From Pseudomonadota bacterium (lineage in GTDB: Bacteria > Pseudomonadota > Alphaproteobacteria > Acetobacterales > Acetobacteraceae), in NCBI GenBank assembly GCA_021841985.1, contig JAKCCP010000126.1, positions 1-21,505 on the forward strand: a DNA stretch of 21,505 nt, written 5' to 3'. Position numbers and translations under genes: made by a program. Positions 8,338 to 14,471 of this stretch are shown here, piece by piece. The first letter of the stretch is position 1; each line of letters begins with the position of its first letter. The notes beneath the pieces were generated by a model. That model saw only the letters and a list, made by a program, of their open reading frames with translations. It ran no database searches and was not told the DNA's origin.

Positions 8338-9915
8338 ATGGACGAGCTGGAGTGCTGGGCTGCGCGGCATCCCGAAAAATCCGCCGTGATCTTTCCGCAG
8401 TCGGCGCGGGCGCGGGATTTCGCGACCCTCGATGGCAACGCCAACCGGCTGGCGCAAGGGCTCATCGGGCGTGGCCTGGAGCCGGGCGCGATGGTTGCAG
8501 TACTGCTCGAAAATCGCCCGGAGATTTTTGAAATCGCCTGGGCGGCGCGGCGCGGCGGGCTTTATTACGCGATGTTGAACAGCCATCTGCGCGCCCGCGA
8601 GATCGCCTATCTGCTCGCCGATTGCGGTGCCGCGCTGCTGTTCGTAAGCCGCGCGCTGCTCGCCTTGGTTCCGGCAGAATGGCGCGCGCGGTGGCCGATT
8701 GTCTGCCTCGCCTCGCCCTCGTCCGAGGCCGAGGCGGGTGATGCGGCGCCGCTTTATTCCTATGACTCCTATGACGCCTTGCTGGCCAGTAATCCGCGGC
8801 CGGCGCCTCTGCCCGAGCGCCCGGTGGGGCGCGAATTCCTCTATTCCTCCGGCACGTCGGGACGGCCCAAGGGGATACGTTTTCCGTTGCTCGCCGCCGC
8901 TCAGCGGGGTGTTACGCAGCCCGGCGAAAAGCTGCTCGATCAAACCCTTCGCTTCGGCGCCGACAGCGTCTATCTCTCGCCCGCCCCGCTCTATCACGCC
9001 GCCCCGCATGTCTATTCTCTGCATGCCATGTCACGCGGCAAGACCGTCATCGCGCTGGAAAAATTTGAGCCTGAGACGGCGCTTTCCGCGATCCAGCGCT
9101 ATCGCGTCACGCATAGCCAATGGGTGCCAACCATGTTTGTCCGCATGCTGGCGCTCCCCGAAATCGTGCGCGCGCAGTATGATCTGAGTTCGCACACCCG
9201 CGCGATCCACGCCGCCGCCCCGTGCCCGATCCATGTCAAGGAGCGGATGATCGCCTGGTGGGGGCCGATCCTGGTCGAATACTATGCCGGCTCGGAGCGC
9301 ATCGGCACCACGCTGATCGAGAGCGCCGCGTGGCTCGCGCATAAAGGCTCTGTTGGGCGTGCGATATACGGCACAATCCATATTCTCGATGAAGACGGCA
9401 ATGATCTGCCACCGGGCGAGGTGGGGGGCATCTGGTTCGAGGGCACCGGCGGCTTCGCTTATCACAACGACCCGGAAAAGACCCGCGCAAGCTATAACGC
9501 GCGGGGCTTCGCCACCCTCGGCGATCTCGGTTTTCTCGACGCCGAGGGTTATCTTTATCTCAGCGATCGCCGCAGCGATCTCATCATCTCCGCCGGCGCC
9601 AATGTTTATCCCGCGGAAATCGAAAGCGTATTGCTGGAACATCCGCTGATCGCCGATGCCGCGGCGATCGGCGTGCCCGACGAGGATCAGGGCGAGGTGG
9701 TGCTCGCGGCGATCGAGCCGGTCGCGTCACCGGAGAGTATCGGCCTCACCCCAGGTGCGATCATCGCGTTTTGTCGCGAACACATGGCAAGCATCAAATG
9801 CCCGCGCCATGTGGTGTTCCTCGAACGCTTGCCGCGCACGCCCACGGGCAAGCTATTGCGGCGCGAGTTGAAGGAGCGTTTCCGTTCAGAAATGGCTCCA
9901 GCCGCCCGCGCCTAG
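8338..9915 (+). CDS. Acyl-CoA synthetase (AMP-forming), FadD/ACSL-like
   Basis: A 525-residue ANL-superfamily enzyme that activates a carboxylic acid with ATP and joins it to CoA. In order it shows the P-loop-like motif YSSGTSGRPKG (about residues 165-175), the motif YYAGSER, the hinge region TLGDLGFLDAEGYLYLSDR with DRRSDLIISAGANVYPAEIE, and the C-terminal PTGKLLRREL with the acyl-adenylation lysine. All motifs expected for an active enzyme are present. The reading frame is open far upstream over the opposing gene, but AGGGAGA at suitable spacing and family alignment set the start at 8338. The acyl substrate cannot be predicted; the divergent racemase-like gene suggests a branched or unusual fatty acid. 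The 3' end overlaps thiL by 30 bases, tail to tail. Confidence 0.88.
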   Translation: MDELECWAARHPEKSAVIFPQSARARDFATLDGNANRLAQGLIGRGLEPGAMVAVLLENRPEIFEIAWAARRGGLYYAMLNSHLRAREIAYLLADCGAALLFVSRALLALVPAEWRARWPIVCLASPSSEAEAGDAAPLYSYDSYDALLASNPRPAPLPERPVGREFLYSSGTSGRPKGIRFPLLAAAQRGVTQPGEKLLDQTLRFGADSVYLSPAPLYHAAPHVYSLHAMSRGKTVIALEKFEPETALSAIQRYRVTHSQWVPTMFVRMLALPEIVRAQYDLSSHTRAIHAAAPCPIHVKERMIAWWGPILVEYYAGSERIGTTLIESAAWLAHKGSVGRAIYGTIHILDEDGNDLPPGEVGGIWFEGTGGFAYHNDPEKTRASYNARGFATLGDLGFLDAEGYLYLSDRRSDLIISAGANVYPAEIESVLLEHPLIADAAAIGVPDEDQGEVVLAAIEPVASPESIGLTPGAIIAFCREHMASIKCPRHVVFLERLPRTPTGKLLRRELKERFRSEMAPAARA

Positions 9916-10839
9916 CGCCAAAGCCTGGCCATCGGCATCGCGCACCTGGACGACGGGCGGGCCGGCGATGAATGTGCCGATGCGCGAAAACGCAACACCG
10001 CCCTCGCGGCCCGCCTGATGAAGAGCGCCTTCGCGCTCGGGCGGAACGGCAAGGACCAATTCATAGTCATCACCCCCGGTCAGGCAGGGGGTGAGAAAGG
10101 CCGGCCCCGCCGCGCGCGCCGCTTCCGAGCGTGGCACCGCTTCGGCTTCGATCGCCGCCGCAAGGCCGGCGGCGCGGCAGAGATGGCCGAGATCCTGGAC
10201 CAGGCCGTCGGAAATATCTGCCCCGGCATGGGCGATGCCGGCGAGATCGAGGCCGAGCCGGGGCTCGGGCAGGAGATAGCGTCGGGCAAGGAAACCGGTC
10301 GGATCGGCAAGGGCGCCGCGCCGGACGGCAAGACCGAGGGCGGCATCGCCGATCGTGCCGCTGACGAAGACGCCATCACCCGGCTGCGCGCCGGATCGCA
10401 AGAGCGCCTGGCCGGGCGCGAGGGGTCCGAAAATGGTGAGCGAGAGAGCGATCGACCCCGGCGTGGATGTGGTGTCGCCGCCGAGCAGGCTGAGGCCGAA
10501 TTGCGCCTGATCGACGGCCAGCCCGGCGGCGAAGGCAGCAAACCAGTCATCTGGCGTTGTCCTCGGCACCGCGAGCGTCAGCAGGTAGCCGTAGGGGGTC
10601 GCGGCCATCGCGGCAAGATCGGAGAGATTGACCCGCAGCAGCTTGCGCGCGACGAGATCGGGCGGATCTTCCGCGAAAAAATGCACGCCCTCAATCAGCG
10701 CATCGGCCGAGACGACGAATTGCCGATCCCCGCGCACCGGCAAAACCGCCGCGTCATCGGCAAGATCGAGTGCGCTCGCTCCGGCGAGCGGGCGGAAATG
10801 CCGCGCGATCAGGGCGAATTCACGTGCCGTCTCCGCCAT
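9886..10839 (-). CDS. thiL: Thiamine-monophosphate kinase
   Basis: A 317-residue cytoplasmic enzyme that phosphorylates thiamine monophosphate to the active cofactor TPP, the last step of the pathway. It belongs to the PurM/ThiL ATP-binding family: LADDAAVL, then SADALIEGVHF, then LLRVNLSDLAAMAATP, then LLGGDTTSTPG, GDGVFVSGTIGDAALGL, and DISDGLVQDLGHL, all in family order with the Mg-binding aspartates intact. The length is normal. GAGG six bases upstream supports the ATG at 10839 over an upstream in-frame ATG. The gene is separated from the nusB/ribH genes that often precede it in proteobacteria; here its upstream neighbour is a degraded mobile-element stretch. No TPP riboswitch motif was seen upstream. 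Confidence 0.94.
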   Translation of the reverse strand: MAETAREFALIARHFRPLAGASALDLADDAAVLPVRGDRQFVVSADALIEGVHFFAEDPPDLVARKLLRVNLSDLAAMAATPYGYLLTLAVPRTTPDDWFAAFAAGLAVDQAQFGLSLLGGDTTSTPGSIALSLTIFGPLAPGQALLRSGAQPGDGVFVSGTIGDAALGLAVRRGALADPTGFLARRYLLPEPRLGLDLAGIAHAGADISDGLVQDLGHLCRAAGLAAAIEAEAVPRSEAARAAGPAFLTPCLTGGDDYELVLAVPPEREGALHQAGREGGVAFSRIGTFIAGPPVVQVRDADGQALALGAGGWSHF

Positions 10840-10933
10840 GGCTGACCTCGTCTTTCGCCCGCGCAGCGAGGATACCGCGATGTGGTCAAGTTCCATCGTA
10901 CCAGACGCAGTTGAATAAATTATTGAGACGATT

Positions 10934-10951
10934 CAGAAAAGTGCTTTTCTG
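10934..10951. other. Perfect 8-bp inverted repeat with 2-base loop
   Basis: CAGAAAAGTGCTTTTCTG is a perfect dyad (8-bp arms around TG), within the AT-richer stretch about 95 bases upstream of the thiL start. The loop is too short for a classical terminator, and no T run follows on either strand. It could be a protein-binding dyad or part of a mobile-element end. Confidence 0.4.
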
Positions 10952-11090
10952 TTGCCACGCAAAGGATCGCTCTGGTGCAGAATGCGTTCTCGAACGCCCT
11001 ATCGAGGTGATAGCCAAACACATCCCGCTTTTCCGGACAAGGCGTGAAACGCTGGCGTTGCTGATCATGCGCTAAGGCACGATCCGCCGA

Positions 11091-11125
11091 TGGCGGCTGG
11101 CGGCTGGCGGCTGGCGGCTGGCGGC
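11091..11125. repeat. Five perfect tandem copies of TGGCGGC
   Basis: The 7-bp unit TGGCGGC is repeated five times with no mismatch and then breaks into GCATG. It lies just before the transposase remnant. Because the unit is not a multiple of three, copy-number changes would shift any reading frame across it. Such arrays are prone to slippage. Confidence 0.9.
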
Positions 11126-11129
11126 GCAT

Positions 11130-11351
11130 GTGGCGACGGGGGGGACGACCGGCTCGGTACGGCCGCGGTTTTATCGGCTGTTCCAGTATGTTGCGGGGGA
11201 TGGCACGACGATGGCGCGGGTGCTCGCCGAGTCATGGGGCCTGCGCGGCAAGCCGTGGGTTCTCGCGATCGCGCGCACCACCTGGGAGTTTCGCAAGGCG
11301 ACCATCAACACCCTGATGGTTTTGGCTGACTGGAACGGCGAGGCCGCGTAG
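11130..11351 (+). pseudogene. Remnant of an IS4-like DDE transposase
   Basis: The frame from 11130 reads about 73 residues to a stop at 11351. The middle and end (PRFYRLFQYV..., then KPWVLAIARTTWEFRKATIN) resemble the segment around the first catalytic aspartate in IS4-family transposases, where the typical form is L-A-x-D-R-T-x-W-x-F-G-x-x-x-I-N. Here the catalytic Asp is replaced by Ala and the Gly after F by Arg, and the protein stops soon afterwards. The rest of the DDE domain is absent downstream, where an unrelated osmC-type gene follows. It is therefore a dead fragment. No clear terminal inverted repeats or target duplications were found. The family assignment rests on this one motif. 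Confidence 0.55.
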
Positions 11352-11493
11352 CGTGATGGGTGCAAGACCCACAGCTCGGCGGCTACCCACAAGCTTCACA
11401 GCGCCACAGCAACCAGAAGGATTGATTCTGAATGCGATTCCGGGGATCATGACAACCAGCAACCGGGAACCGGTCTTAGCTTTTTCTCCCCCG

Positions 11494-11525
11494 GAACCTG
11501 TTCAGTTCAGAACCTGTCCGGTTCA
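11494..11525. promoter_or_regulatory. Two tandem 16-bp dyads upstream of the osmC-like gene (candidate operator)
   Basis: GAACCTGTTCAGTTCA (11494-11509) and GAACCTGTCCGGTTCA (11510-11525) are adjacent and match at 14 of 16 positions. Each contains the inverted halves GAAC and GTTC seven bases apart. A further CTGAACAGG (11562-11570), inverted relative to CCTGTTCAG in the first copy, lies just before the ribosome site. Repeated dyads of this type in front of a peroxide/stress gene suggest a regulator site; the regulator is not identifiable here. Confidence 0.45.
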
Positions 11526-11589
11526 CCGGTACCGTCGCGCCCGCTCTCGCGTGTGCGTTGCCTGAACAGGCGAAAATGGAGTCCAACGC

Positions 11590-12033
11590 ATGGCTGACTA
11601 TGTGTCCGTCACGACGACACGCCAAAGCAAGTATCAATTCATGGTTGATTTCGGGCCAGAAATTGCGGCGCTGATCGCGGATGAGCCGGTGCCGATTGGC
11701 GCGGGCACCGGCCCCTCGCCGACGCATTTGCTGGCGGCCGCGGTCGCGAATTGCCTTTCCGCGAGCTTGGTTTTTGCCCTCGGTAAGTTCAAGGAAGACC
11801 CCGGACCCCTGGTTGCAACGGCGGTCTGCGCAGTCGAACGGAACGAGAAAAACCGTTTAAGGGTACAAAATATCGCGATCACCATCACCCTTGGCGCGGC
11901 GGTGGAGTCACTGCCTCACCTCGAGAGAGCCTTGGTACAATTCGAGGATTTCTGCACGGTTTCGCAAAGCGTGCGGAACGGGATCCCGTTCACGGTATCG
12001 GTCAAGGGCGCCGATGGCCGCGTGCTCAAATAG
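11590..12033 (+). CDS. OsmC family protein (thiol-dependent peroxidase-like)
   Basis: A 147-residue OsmC/Ohr-superfamily protein. The two family cysteines are visible: the first in the helix AAVANCLSASLVFALG (about Cys56) and the second in FEDFCTVSQSVRNGIPF (about Cys122). The TGPSPTHLLAAAVANCL segment is the usual lead into the first Cys. Members reduce organic hydroperoxides or handle reactive sulfur/thiol species in the cytoplasm; the exact substrate is not readable. GGAG eight bases before the ATG supports the start. It follows a transposase remnant and carries its own candidate operator, so it is probably a single-gene unit. The stop at 12033 is followed by about 375 bases with no convincing gene. 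Confidence 0.88.
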   Translation: MADYVSVTTTRQSKYQFMVDFGPEIAALIADEPVPIGAGTGPSPTHLLAAAVANCLSASLVFALGKFKEDPGPLVATAVCAVERNEKNRLRVQNIAITITLGAAVESLPHLERALVQFEDFCTVSQSVRNGIPFTVSVKGADGRVLK

Positions 12034-12078
12034 CGGCGTCTGTGCCGGGGCGATCATCGCGGCGAGGGAGGCGCTGTT

Positions 12079-12318
12079 TCATTCGCCCTGCAGCCGTCGC
12101 GAAAATGGCCGACAGAGCCGCGCGGTTCGGCGCCACAAGCCGCGCAGGATCAGCCGCGTGGAAAAACCCCGCGGCTCATCGCGCCATAAGCCGAAACCTG
12201 TTTGCCCGGGCGGGTAGGTTCCTGAAATGAATGGATTGCAGCGCCGCAAGCCCCGAGCGCCGCGCGCCCGCCCGACAGGATTACCATTGCAAACGCGGCC
12301 TCGATTGAAACCAAGCAT
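12079..12318 (-). CDS. Possible small basic protein downstream of padR
   Basis: A 79-residue frame starts at ATG 12318 with a well-placed GAGAGG (12324-12329) five bases away. The product is very rich in Arg and Gly (for example GRARGARGLRRCNPF and LILRGLWRRTARLCRPF) and has three or four Cys. No family is recognised. The Arg-rich make-up is also what out-of-frame GC-rich DNA gives, so the ribosome site and position after padR are the only arguments for it. It is listed as a weak candidate. Confidence 0.2.
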   Translation of the reverse strand: MLGFNRGRVCNGNPVGRARGARGLRRCNPFISGTYPPGQTGFGLWRDEPRGFSTRLILRGLWRRTARLCRPFSRRLQGE

Positions 12319-12347
12319 TGTAGCCTCTCTTCGGTTGATAGTGGCGT

Positions 12348-12380
12348 TTGTCCCCGACGATATTTTATCGCCGGGGACAA
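12348..12380. other. Long stem-loop downstream of padR
   Basis: TTGTCCCCGACGATA (12348-12362) pairs with TATCGCCGGGGACAA (12366-12380) over 15 positions with a single A-C mismatch, and the loop is TTT. It lies 30-60 bases past the padR stop (minus strand). There is no T run after the stem on either strand, so it is not a classical intrinsic terminator. It may block 3' decay, end transcription in a Rho-assisted manner, or be a protein-binding dyad. Confidence 0.6.
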
Positions 12381-12410
12381 GAGCATAAACGAGCGAGAAG
12401 ATCCTCTCCC

Positions 12411-12971
12411 TCAACTCGCGGCGATCTGCCGCGCTGCCTGCTCGATGATATTTTGCACGCGCTGACTTTCGCCTTCGCTCCAGGAGCCAGGATGCAGCAC
12501 CAACGCCTGGCGCAGCGTCTGCATTGCCTGCTGAACGTTTTCCGGCGTCATCTGCCCTGAAAGCGCGCGGCCAGCCAGTTCCATCCGGGTCATCACGCCC
12601 TCCACGCTGGCGCTATTGGCCTGCAAAAACGCCATCCCCGCCTGCGTCAGTTCAAAGCGACGTTTACCATCGCCCGCCGGGTCGAGTGCTTTGGGCTGGA
12701 TCAGCCCCTGCTCCTCGAGCAGGGTCAATGTCGGATAGACCGCGCCGGGGCTCGGCGTATAGCTGCCCGCGAAGCGCTCCTCGATGGTCCGGATCAGCTC
12801 GTAGCCGTGGCGTGGCTGTTCGGCGAGAAGTGCCAGAAGCGCGATCCTGAGATCGCCGTGAGCAAAAACGCGATCGCCGCGGCCGCGCCGCCCGCCCATG
12901 CCCATGCCCATACCGCGCCGCCGCCCCATCCCGGAGCCATTGCAGCCACAGCCTTGGTTGGATGCAAACAT
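12411..12971 (-). CDS. PadR-family transcriptional regulator with Cys/Gly/Met-rich N-terminus
   Basis: A 186-residue protein. The winged-helix domain begins around residue 38 (HGDLRIALLALLAEQPRHGY, then ELIRTIEERFAGSYTPSPGA, then VYPTLTLLEEQGLI), the standard PadR pattern, followed by a C-terminal helical dimerisation part. Ahead of it is an unusual tail of some 32 residues: Cys-Gly-Cys at 8-10, then repeated Gly, Met and Arg. That tail could bind metal or react with thiols/oxidants, but this is inference. GAGGAGG gives a very strong ribosome site. Its promoter overlaps a dyad resembling the one at cydA, so it probably represses itself and the neighbouring respiratory genes. It is 94 bases downstream of the flavoprotein gene on the same strand. 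Confidence 0.9.
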   Translation of the reverse strand: MFASNQGCGCNGSGMGRRRGMGMGMGGRRGRGDRVFAHGDLRIALLALLAEQPRHGYELIRTIEERFAGSYTPSPGAVYPTLTLLEEQGLIQPKALDPAGDGKRRFELTQAGMAFLQANSASVEGVMTRMELAGRALSGQMTPENVQQAMQTLRQALVLHPGSWSEGESQRVQNIIEQAARQIAAS

Positions 12972-12998
12972 CGGAAAACCTCCTCACAAAAAGATATA

Positions 12999-13014
12999 AC
13001 TAACTTAAGATAGT
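12999..13014. promoter_or_regulatory. 16-bp dyad in the padR promoter (candidate PadR operator)
   Basis: ACTAACTTAAGATAGT consists of ACTA / TAGT arms around a TTAA core (four outer and four central pairs complementary). It covers the predicted -10 of padR and is flanked by AAAAAGA and TCTTTTT, extending the symmetry. The core CTTAAGATA recurs at the cydA -10, and AAGATATAAC (12991-13000) recurs there too. Confidence 0.5.
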
Positions 13015-13030
13015 CTTTTTGTCTTTTCAA
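13002..13030 (-). promoter_or_regulatory. Predicted promoter of padR
   Basis: On the minus strand TTGAAA (13030-13025) is followed after 17 bases by TAAGTT (13007-13002). Transcription would begin around 12996, leaving a short leader with the GAGGAGG ribosome site. TTATAT nearby is an alternative -10. The dyad over the -10 fits direct autorepression. Confidence 0.45.
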
Positions 13031-13065
13031 GGGCAGGACGACCCAGGGCAAAAAAACACTCGCGA

Positions 13066-14196
13066 TCACGCGCGGTAGTGCCGTAAATAGCGCCACTCGA
13101 AGGCGCGCTTGGCGAGATGCCAGAGGGGATTGGGCAGAACGAGCGAGCGTTCCGGCGTGCGGTAAACCATGACGCCGCTGTTCAGGGTATCGACGATGCA
13201 GACCAGTTCGGCCTTGAACGTCGCGCCGCCAGGCGTGCCGGCGAGAAAGGCGATGGCGTTTTCTACCGCGGTCGCCGCCTGCAGATCGGCCGTGTGTCCC
13301 TGCTTGGGGAGCCAATCGGGCGCCCCGGCATAGGAGCCGGCATCGCCGGCCACGAATACGCCCGGAAAGCCGGGCACCTGGCAGGTGAGATCCGATTGGA
13401 AGAAGCCTCCAGGCGACAGCGGCAAACCACTCGCGCCCGCCCACTCGGACCCGGTCATGCCAGGGACAAAGGCGATCAGATCGGCGGCAATCTCGCCCCC
13501 CTCGGTCTTGATGGCGCCGGCGTCGAAGCCCGTGATCCGATGCCCGAGATGGGTGCGGATATGGCGCTTTTCCATTTCCAGGAGCAGCCGTGCCACGGCT
13601 TTCGACCCCAGCCGGTTGCCAGGCTCGCGCATGGGGTTGAAAAAAACCAGGTCGAAACGCGCGCGCCGGCCCGTGCGCCGCAGATAGCTCTCAATGCCGA
13701 ATAACAGCTCGAATACCGGCCCGCCGCGCACCGCCGGCGGCTCCTTGGGGTTGCTGGCAAAACCGAAGGCGAGCGTGCCGCCGGCGAGACCATTGAGGCG
13801 ATCGCGGATCGCTTCCGCCGCTTCCAGCCCGTCGCAAATCGCCCAACTGTGCTCGATGCCGGGGAGCGCTCGCAACCCGCGTCCCCCGCTGGCGATGATC
13901 AGCGCCTCGTTCGCCACCTCCCCGGCTGTGGTGACGACGATGCGCCCGCCGTCCTTGAGCCCGAGCGCTCGGGCCTGGTGGAAATGCACCCGCGTGCGTT
14001 GCAAAAACGGGCCCAAGGGAAGCAGGATATCTTTTGCCGTGCGCAATCTGGTCGGAATCCAGATCAGGCTCGGATAATAGAGAAAGGTGGCCTCCGGCGC
14101 GATCAGCGTGATGTCGGCTTGCGGCATGTTGCGGCGGAGCAGGCGAATGGCGGTCAGGCCCGCGAAACCGGCGCCGATGATGGTGATTTTCGCCAT
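13066..14196 (-). CDS. FAD-dependent oxidoreductase, sulfide:quinone oxidoreductase-like
   Basis: A 376-residue flavoprotein with the N-terminal FAD-binding motif IIGAGFAGLTAIRLLRR (residues 6-22) and the second FAD motif PGVFVAGDAGSY (about 278-289), as in the two-dinucleotide-binding-domain group that includes NDH-2, FCSD and SQR. Two cysteines match the SQR redox pair by position and context: Cys121 (HSWAICDGLEAAEA) and Cys333 (AELVCIVDTLNSGVMVY, the C-x-x-D segment). A third Cys272 precedes the FAD motif. It would be membrane-associated, passing electrons to quinone. The C-terminus (LPNPLWHLAKRAFEWRYLRH) is amphipathic and could anchor it. AGGAGA gives a good ribosome site. Being divergent from cydA suggests a quinol oxidase partner. 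An NDH-2-like or other flavoprotein role is not excluded. Confidence 0.75.
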   Translation of the reverse strand: MAKITIIGAGFAGLTAIRLLRRNMPQADITLIAPEATFLYYPSLIWIPTRLRTAKDILLPLGPFLQRTRVHFHQARALGLKDGGRIVVTTAGEVANEALIIASGGRGLRALPGIEHSWAICDGLEAAEAIRDRLNGLAGGTLAFGFASNPKEPPAVRGGPVFELLFGIESYLRRTGRRARFDLVFFNPMREPGNRLGSKAVARLLLEMEKRHIRTHLGHRITGFDAGAIKTEGGEIAADLIAFVPGMTGSEWAGASGLPLSPGGFFQSDLTCQVPGFPGVFVAGDAGSYAGAPDWLPKQGHTADLQAATAVENAIAFLAGTPGGATFKAELVCIVDTLNSGVMVYRTPERSLVLPNPLWHLAKRAFEWRYLRHYRA

Positions 14197-14242
14197 TTTT
14201 TATTTCTCCTACACAACGTTGATCTAACGCAATGCCCGGTCC

Positions 14243-14267
14243 GGCGGATGAGGCATGATGATCCGCC
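14243..14267 (-). promoter_or_regulatory. Stem-loop in the flavoprotein gene leader
   Basis: GGCGGAT (14243-14249) pairs with ATCCGCC (14261-14267) across an 11-base loop. It would be in the 5' leader of the SQR-like gene if that gene starts from the promoter predicted at 14283-14312. It could be a regulator dyad or an RNA hairpin; nothing decides between these. Confidence 0.3.
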
Positions 14268-14282
14268 ATGGCGGGGGAGGTG

Positions 14283-14312
14283 CGTATCGTCCGGTGCCGT
14301 CTGGCTTTTCAA
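14283..14312 (-). promoter_or_regulatory. Possible promoter of the SQR-like gene
   Basis: On the minus strand TTGAAA (14312-14307) and GATACG (14288-14283) are 18 bases apart. The -10 is a poor match, so this is a weak call. It would place the two divergent promoters with their -35 boxes about 25 bases apart, close enough for joint control. Confidence 0.3.
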
Positions 14313-14337
14313 ACCGAGACATCACCTACCACCTTCC

Positions 14338-14373
14338 TTGACAGACGGAATACGCTACTCTTAAGATATAACG
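14338..14373 (+). promoter_or_regulatory. cydA promoter with PadR-like box over the -10
   Basis: A consensus TTGACA (14338-14343) is followed after 18 bases by TAAGAT (14362-14367). The surrounding sequence TACTCTTAAGATATAACG (14356-14373) shares CTTAAGATA and AAGATATAAC with the padR promoter. Transcription would start near 14374, giving a leader of roughly 100 nt before cydA. Confidence 0.6.
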
Positions 14374-14471
14374 AAACACTGCGCGAGTCCATCCGCCGCC
14401 GGCTGCCTTGGCGCTGATCGTCTCGCCTGAAGCACGAGGGGCGGGATGCGTTTGATTGAGGGAGCCCTGCG

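Larger units (their letters stand above)
10840..11127. other. Non-coding stretch upstream of thiL
   Basis: Apart from a short hairpin and a 7-bp tandem repeat listed separately, this region shows no supportable gene. Frames on both strands (for example the one ending near 11075 on plus) lack any recognisable motif and ribosome site. Base composition from 10910 to 11075 is less GC-rich than flanking genes, consistent with old insertion debris adjoining the transposase remnant. Confidence 0.5.
12034..12410. other. Stretch between osmC-like and padR genes with stem-loops
   Basis: The region holds a 7-bp GC stem at 12152-12176 (AGCCGCG / CGCGGCT) downstream of the osmC-like gene, a long stem at 12348-12380, and one small minus-strand frame (12079-12318) listed separately. 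No RNA gene or mobile element was recognised. Confidence 0.45.

Noticed and set aside
10018..10845. 275-residue plus-strand frame
   Set aside because: Antisense shadow of thiL.
10840..10917. TPP riboswitch before thiL
   Set aside because: No CTGAGA / ACCTGATC-type core motifs seen on the minus strand.
11091..11125. TGGCGGC array as a CRISPR
   Set aside because: The units are 7 bp and contiguous, with no spacers and no cas genes.
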